Origin: Bacteroidales bacterium
Lineage (GTDB): Bacteria > Bacteroidota > Bacteroidia > Bacteroidales > Paludibacteraceae
Length of the DNA: 44,279 bases
NCBI GenBank assembly: GCA_012837935.1
Contig: DUQG01000074.1
Coordinates: 1-44,279, forward strand
Reading direction: 5' to 3'
Positions 40,597 to 44,279 of this stretch are shown piece by piece; the first letter of the stretch is position 1, and the number at the start of each line of letters is the position of its first letter. The position numbers were made by a program, and so were the translations under genes. The notes under the pieces are model-generated. The model did no database searches and had not been told where the DNA came from. It saw only the letters and a program-made list of their open reading frames with translations.

Positions 40597-40695
40597 AAAC
40601 ATCCAAACGAATAAACGAATAAACATCCAAATATCCAAACATCCGAACAACATCTGACATCCGAACACCCTACACCCAACACCCAGCATCCGACA
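40597..40695. repeat. Octanucleotide then heptanucleotide arrays just after the pta stop
   Basis: 40597-40644: six 8-bp units (AAACATCC, AAACGAAT, AAACGAAT, AAACATCC, AAATATCC, AAACATCC). 40656-40695: 7-bp units (GACATCC, GAACACC, CTACACC, CAACACC, CAGCATC, CGACA..) ending at the pta stop codon. On the sense strand the latter reads G-rich (GGTGTTG, GGTGTAG). Confidence 0.88.
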
Positions 40696-41697
40696 TTACT
40701 TCTTCATCGCTTGCACGGAAGTAATTGTAATCATGCGGATAATATCTTCCACCGAGCAACCGCGAGACAGGTCGTTGATTGGTGCAGCAATGCCTTGCAA
40801 TATCGGACCAATGGCTTGAGCACCGGCAAGTCTTTCTACCAATTTATAACCGATGTTTCCGGATTGTAAATCGGGGAATATCAGCACATTCGCATTTCCA
40901 GCCACAGTGCTTCCCTGTGCTTTACTCTGACCGATAGATGGAACAAGTGCCGCATCGGCTTGTAGTTCGCCGTCAATTTGAAGCGTTGGAGCTAATTCTT
41001 TGGCAATGCGAGTAGCTTCTACCACTTTGTCCACGAGCTCGTGCTGTGCACTACCTTTGGAAGAGAAGCTAAGCATAGCTACGCGTGGTTCAAATCCGGC
41101 AATTGCTTTAGCAGTTTCAGCAGAAGAAACGGCAATTTGAGCTAACTCGTTTGCATCAGGATTTGGATTTACAGCGCAGTCAGCAAATAGGAACAATCCT
41201 TCTTCGCCGTACTGTTCGGCCGGGGTAAACAGCAGTAATGCACCCGAAACAATTTTCACACCCGGCTTAGTTTTAACGATTTGGAATGCAGGACGAAGTA
41301 CATTTCCGGTAGTGTTTTTAGCACCTGCCAATTCACCGTCAGCGTCACCGTTTTTAATCATCAAACAGGCTAAGTAAAGCGGATCTTTTGCCGTCTCAAC
41401 AGCTTGTTCTTGAGTCATTCCTTTTGATTTGCGAATTTCATAAAGAAGTTCGGCGTACTTAGGCATTTCGGGGTAGGTTCCCGGATCAATAATCTGCGCC
41501 TTGTCAATGTGAGATAAGTTATTTTCTTTGGCTAAGGCTTTGATTTCCTTTTCATTACCAATTAAAATGAGTTTTGCAGCTTGTTCTTTCAAAATAAAAT
41601 CAGCCGCTTTCAACGTGCGAATTTCTGTTCCTTCCGGTAAAACAATTCGTTGCGGATTAGCTTTGGCACGTTGCATGATAGTTTCCAGTAATTTCAT
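40696..41697 (-). CDS. pta: Phosphate acetyltransferase
   Basis: 333 residues, the short single-domain Pta type without the N-terminal P-loop domain. Conserved parts are RIVLPEGTEIRTLKAADF, DGELAGAKNTTGNVLRPAFQIVKT, ADCAVNPNPDANELAQIA and LSFSSKGSAQHELVDKV. DGELQADAALVPSIGQSKAQGSTVAGNANVLIFPDL and NIGYKLVERLAGAQAIGPILQG follow. It converts acetyl-CoA and phosphate to acetyl phosphate for AckA. It heads the pta-hbd-ackA unit and has a recognisable promoter about 75-105 bp upstream. Confidence 0.95.
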   Translation of the reverse strand: MKLLETIMQRAKANPQRIVLPEGTEIRTLKAADFILKEQAAKLILIGNEKEIKALAKENNLSHIDKAQIIDPGTYPEMPKYAELLYEIRKSKGMTQEQAVETAKDPLYLACLMIKNGDADGELAGAKNTTGNVLRPAFQIVKTKPGVKIVSGALLLFTPAEQYGEEGLFLFADCAVNPNPDANELAQIAVSSAETAKAIAGFEPRVAMLSFSSKGSAQHELVDKVVEATRIAKELAPTLQIDGELQADAALVPSIGQSKAQGSTVAGNANVLIFPDLQSGNIGYKLVERLAGAQAIGPILQGIAAPINDLSRGCSVEDIIRMITITSVQAMKK

Positions 41698-41773
41698 ATT
41701 TCAGTATTTTTAAGATTATCAATAAAACAGAGTGTTGTAAATCTGTATTTTGTGATTTTTGACTCAATCCTTA

Positions 41774-41804
41774 CAAAGTTAAGGTTTTTTTATAATACTT
41801 CAAT
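41774..41804 (-). promoter_or_regulatory. pta promoter
   Basis: On the minus strand ATTG (complement at 41801-41804) and TAACTTTG (complement at 41774-41781) are 19 nt apart. The -7 box is a full match and the -33 box matches 3 of 4. Confidence 0.65.
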
Positions 41805-41854
41805 GTAGATTTTGGCTTTTTTGTTGGAAATAATGGAATGCCAGCTTAATCTCA

Positions 41855-41885
41855 ATTGAAAACTGTATTTTTATTATTAAATTTG
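41855..41885 (+). promoter_or_regulatory. Prolyl oligopeptidase promoter
   Basis: ATTG (41855-41858), 19-nt spacer, TAAATTTG (41878-41885). A start near 41892 leaves a leader of about 25 nt. The layout mirrors the divergent pta promoter. Confidence 0.65.
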
Positions 41886-41916
41886 CATATTGAAAAATAA
41901 AATTTGATAACAAGAT

Positions 41917-44064
41917 ATGAAAACGGAAAAATTATTTTTTGGGGCTGCACTTTGTTTGGCTCTATTTTCATGTACGAATAAAGAAAAAACAATAACTATT
42001 TTGAAACAATCTGATTTTCCAAAACCGCCTGTTGCCGAGATGCGGGCTGATACTTTTACACTTTTTGGGCAACAACGAATCGATAATTACTTTTGGATGA
42101 AAGACAAAAATAATCGGAAAGTAATAGAGTATCTAAAAGCTGAAAATGCTTACACGGACAGTGTGATGGCTTCAACGAAAGATTTACAAGAAAAAATCTA
42201 CAATGAAATTATTGGTCGTATCAAGGAAGACGATGAGTCGTATCCTACGCTTTCAAACGGTTATTATTATTTGACCAAAACGGAAAAAGGGAAGCAATAT
42301 CGCACCTACATCCGTAGAAAAGAGTCAATTAATGCACCGGATGAAATTATTTTTGATGTAAACGAGATGGCAGAAGGAAAACCTGCCTATATGTTTGGCG
42401 GATATTCCATTAGTCCGGATAACTCGAAAGCGGCTTATTTCTATAACGAAACGGGTTCTTTTGCAGATTATAAATTAAAAATTAAAAATTTAGAAACCGG
42501 AAAAGATTTGAATTTCTCTATAAAAGGTGCTACTTCTATCGCTTGGGCGAATGACAATAAGACCATTTTTTACAGTGTGATTGATCCGGTTACTTTGCGC
42601 TCCTATCGTGTATATAGACAAGAACTCGGTTCGAGAAAAAGAGCAACTTTGGTTTACGAAGAAAAAGATGCAAAGTTTAGTACGGGCGTATCAGACACCA
42701 AAACCAGAGATTGGATTATGATTACCAGTTCAAGCTCTACGACTTCCGAAACTCAAATTGTATCGGCGGAAGCGCCTTTGGCAGATTTTTCTGTTTTTGC
42801 TCCTCGTGAGCAAGGTGTGGAATACGATGTTTATCCGCACAAAGAATTTTTCTTTATTCGCTACAAAGACAGGGAAAATCTGAATGGGAAAGTGTATCAA
42901 GTAGCTCGCTCAAAATTTGCAGACCGGAAAGCTTGGGAAGAAATAATTCCTCACAATCCGGAAACTCGCATCGAAGGTTTGAGTGTGCTGAAAGATTACT
43001 TGATTGTGGAAACTCGTACAAAAGGATTGAACGAATTGGAAATTAAAAGCTTGCGTGGTGAGAAGAGTCGTTTTGTCTCTTTCCCTGAGCCGGTTTACAA
43101 TGCTTATTCCAATGGAAATCCGGAATATGATGCCACAACTTTCCGTTATTCTTATACTTCGCTTAATAGACCTACTACACTTTACGAATACGATTGCAGC
43201 ACCGGGAACTCTGTGCAGTTGAAACAACAAGAAGTGCCTTCCGGCTTTAATCCAGATGCGTATGTAGTAGAGCGAATTTGGACTACGGCACAGGATGGAA
43301 CAAGTGTTCCTATTTCCATTGTTCATAAAAAAGGTCTTAAAAAAGATGGTCAAAATCCGGCTTTACTTTATGCCTACGGTAGTTACGGCATTAGCATGGA
43401 TGTGTTTTTCAGCACTTCTTTTTATAGTTTGATTGACAGGGGATTTGTTTTTGGGATTGCGCATGTGCGTGGTGGAAGCGATATGGGTGAGCAATGGTAT
43501 GAAGATGGAAAATTGCTGAAAAAGAAAAACACCTTTACCGACTTTATTGCTTGTAGCGAAAAGTTAATAGCGGAAAAATATACATCTGCTAATAAGTTGG
43601 CTGCTATGGGTGGTAGTGCAGGTGGTTTACTGATGGGTGCGGTGGCGAATATGCGTCCCGATTTGTATCAAACCATTGTGGCGCAAGTTCCATTTGTAGA
43701 TGTAGTCAGCACGATGCTTGACGACACGCTTCCGCTTACTACAGGTGAATACGAAGAGTGGGGAAATCCGAACGAAGAAGAGTACTTTAACTATATTCTT
43801 TCCTACTCGCCATACGATAATATTAAAGCACAAAATTATCCGAACTTTTTAATCACGGGCGGTATCAACGACTCGCAGGTTCTTTTCCACGAGCCTACAA
43901 AATATGCGGCTAAACTTCGTGCCATGAAAACGGATGATAATATTTTGCTGCTAAAAATGAATATGGATAGCGGGCATGGTGGTGCAACCGGGCGCTACGA
44001 TGGAATAAAAGAAACAGCTTTTGAATTGGCATTTATCCTGAATAGAGTAGGAATTAATGAGTAG
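41917..44064 (+). CDS. Prolyl oligopeptidase (S9A) lipoprotein
   Basis: 715 residues. Lipobox LALFSC (Cys about 19), so it is membrane-anchored. The N-terminal part (about 40-440) is the beta-propeller with the typical start FGQQRIDNYFWMKDKNNRKVIEYLKAEN. The alpha/beta-hydrolase domain (about 450-715) carries the catalytic triad: Ser567 in MGGSAGGLLMG, Asp652 in GGINDSQVLF, His687 in DSGHGGATGR. RGGSDMGEQWYEDGK is the substrate-binding loop. It cleaves short peptides after proline or, for oligopeptidase-B-like members, basic residues; which is unclear. A single-gene unit divergent from pta, ended by a strong terminator. Confidence 0.93.
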   Translation: MKTEKLFFGAALCLALFSCTNKEKTITILKQSDFPKPPVAEMRADTFTLFGQQRIDNYFWMKDKNNRKVIEYLKAENAYTDSVMASTKDLQEKIYNEIIGRIKEDDESYPTLSNGYYYLTKTEKGKQYRTYIRRKESINAPDEIIFDVNEMAEGKPAYMFGGYSISPDNSKAAYFYNETGSFADYKLKIKNLETGKDLNFSIKGATSIAWANDNKTIFYSVIDPVTLRSYRVYRQELGSRKRATLVYEEKDAKFSTGVSDTKTRDWIMITSSSSTTSETQIVSAEAPLADFSVFAPREQGVEYDVYPHKEFFFIRYKDRENLNGKVYQVARSKFADRKAWEEIIPHNPETRIEGLSVLKDYLIVETRTKGLNELEIKSLRGEKSRFVSFPEPVYNAYSNGNPEYDATTFRYSYTSLNRPTTLYEYDCSTGNSVQLKQQEVPSGFNPDAYVVERIWTTAQDGTSVPISIVHKKGLKKDGQNPALLYAYGSYGISMDVFFSTSFYSLIDRGFVFGIAHVRGGSDMGEQWYEDGKLLKKKNTFTDFIACSEKLIAEKYTSANKLAAMGGSAGGLLMGAVANMRPDLYQTIVAQVPFVDVVSTMLDDTLPLTTGEYEEWGNPNEEEYFNYILSYSPYDNIKAQNYPNFLITGGINDSQVLFHEPTKYAAKLRAMKTDDNILLLKMNMDSGHGGATGRYDGIKETAFELAFILNRVGINE

Positions 44065-44100
44065 ATAAGAATTTTATAGATAAGAAAAGAATTTCAAAAG

Positions 44101-44127
44101 AAAACAGCCGGAAATTCCGGCTGTTTT
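44101..44127 (+). terminator. Terminator of the prolyl oligopeptidase gene
   Basis: AAAACAGCCGGAA (44101-44113) pairs with TTCCGGCTGTTTT (44115-44127) and runs into a T tract. Confidence 0.9.
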
Positions 44128-44279
44128 TGTATCTATTAGTTTTTAGTTTTATAATTACTAGTGATGCATTAATTTTTTAAATTTCTTTATATAGTGCTGA
44201 TTTTCACTCAGCTACAGGCGTTCTTTGATTTTACGACTTGATTTGAAAATAGATAATTTTGCAGTTATTTAATAAAATA
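44128..44279 (+). other. Window end: promoter-like box for a gene beyond the edge
   Basis: No gene in the last 150 bp. TAATTTTG (44254-44261) matches the -7 consensus on the plus strand and would drive a gene outside the window; the -33 box is not at a standard distance. Confidence 0.35.

Noticed and set aside
40492-40689. Small open frame MLGVGCRVFGC..
   Set aside because: It is a translation of the octamer/heptamer arrays and has low-complexity W/F/L repeats.

Overview
The window comes from a low-GC member of the Bacteroidetes, most likely an anaerobic, fermentative Bacteroidales. Supporting signs are a SusC/SusD pair, a type IX secretion (T9SS) sorting domain, Bacteroidetes-type promoters (TTTG, 19-20 nt spacer, TAnnTTTG), the DUF4271-hemD-rnpA-yidD gene order, and a Bcd/EtfAB plus Hbd/Pta/AckA fermentation gene set. 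I cannot name the species.

Layout. 1-1.6 kb: a decayed IS110 transposase butted against an apparently intact IS200/IS605 TnpA element. 1.6-8.8 kb, minus strand: an etfB/etfA/acyl-CoA dehydrogenase set interrupted by a T9SS-exported sialate O-acetylesterase and by a four-helix-bundle (23S rRNA IVS-type) gene. 8.8-9.6 kb: no genes, but a 334-bp MITE-like element with 25-bp terminal inverted repeats and a perfect 8-bp target duplication. 9.6-15.3 kb: a SusC/SusD/lipoprotein operon behind a clear promoter. 15.7-19.5 kb: a REP pair, a DUF1508 protein, yidD, rnpA, hemD, a DUF4271 protein and a LOG protein. 19.6-20.5 kb: a REP-associated tyrosine transposase (RAYT) embedded in its own REP palindromes. 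20.5-24.5 kb: an extended SDR and an overlapping pair made of a secreted protein and an OmpA-like lipoprotein. 24.8-27.7 kb: galM, galK and a frameshifted conserved gene. 28-29.2 kb: a universal stress protein. 29.5-34.8 kb: two divergent sets, a TonB-dependent receptor with a His-rich membrane protein, and a four-gene operon DUF134 / metallo-beta-lactamase / DUF5320 / NifX-like protein with an operator inside its promoter. 34.8-38.1 kb: a secreted endonuclease/phosphatase-family protein, a beta-helix lipoprotein and a small conserved protein. 38.3-41.7 kb: pta-hbd-ackA. 41.9-44.1 kb: a lipoprotein prolyl oligopeptidase.

Function. EtfAB, acyl-CoA dehydrogenase and Hbd fit butyryl-CoA formation and electron transfer; Pta and AckA make ATP from acetyl-CoA (or from another acyl-CoA). 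SusCD, the sialate esterase, GalM/GalK and the oligopeptidase point to use of host- or plant-derived glycans and peptides. The TonB receptor and His-rich proteins suggest metal handling.

The most unusual content lies between the genes: (a) REP palindromes around a RAYT plus a distant REP pair; (b) a complete MITE; (c) degenerate 7-bp and 8-bp repeat arrays with strict polarity, G-rich just after stop codons and pyrimidine-rich just before start codons in the sense strand; (d) a structured leader before the TonB receptor; (e) an 18-bp perfect inverted repeat before the OmpA-partner gene.
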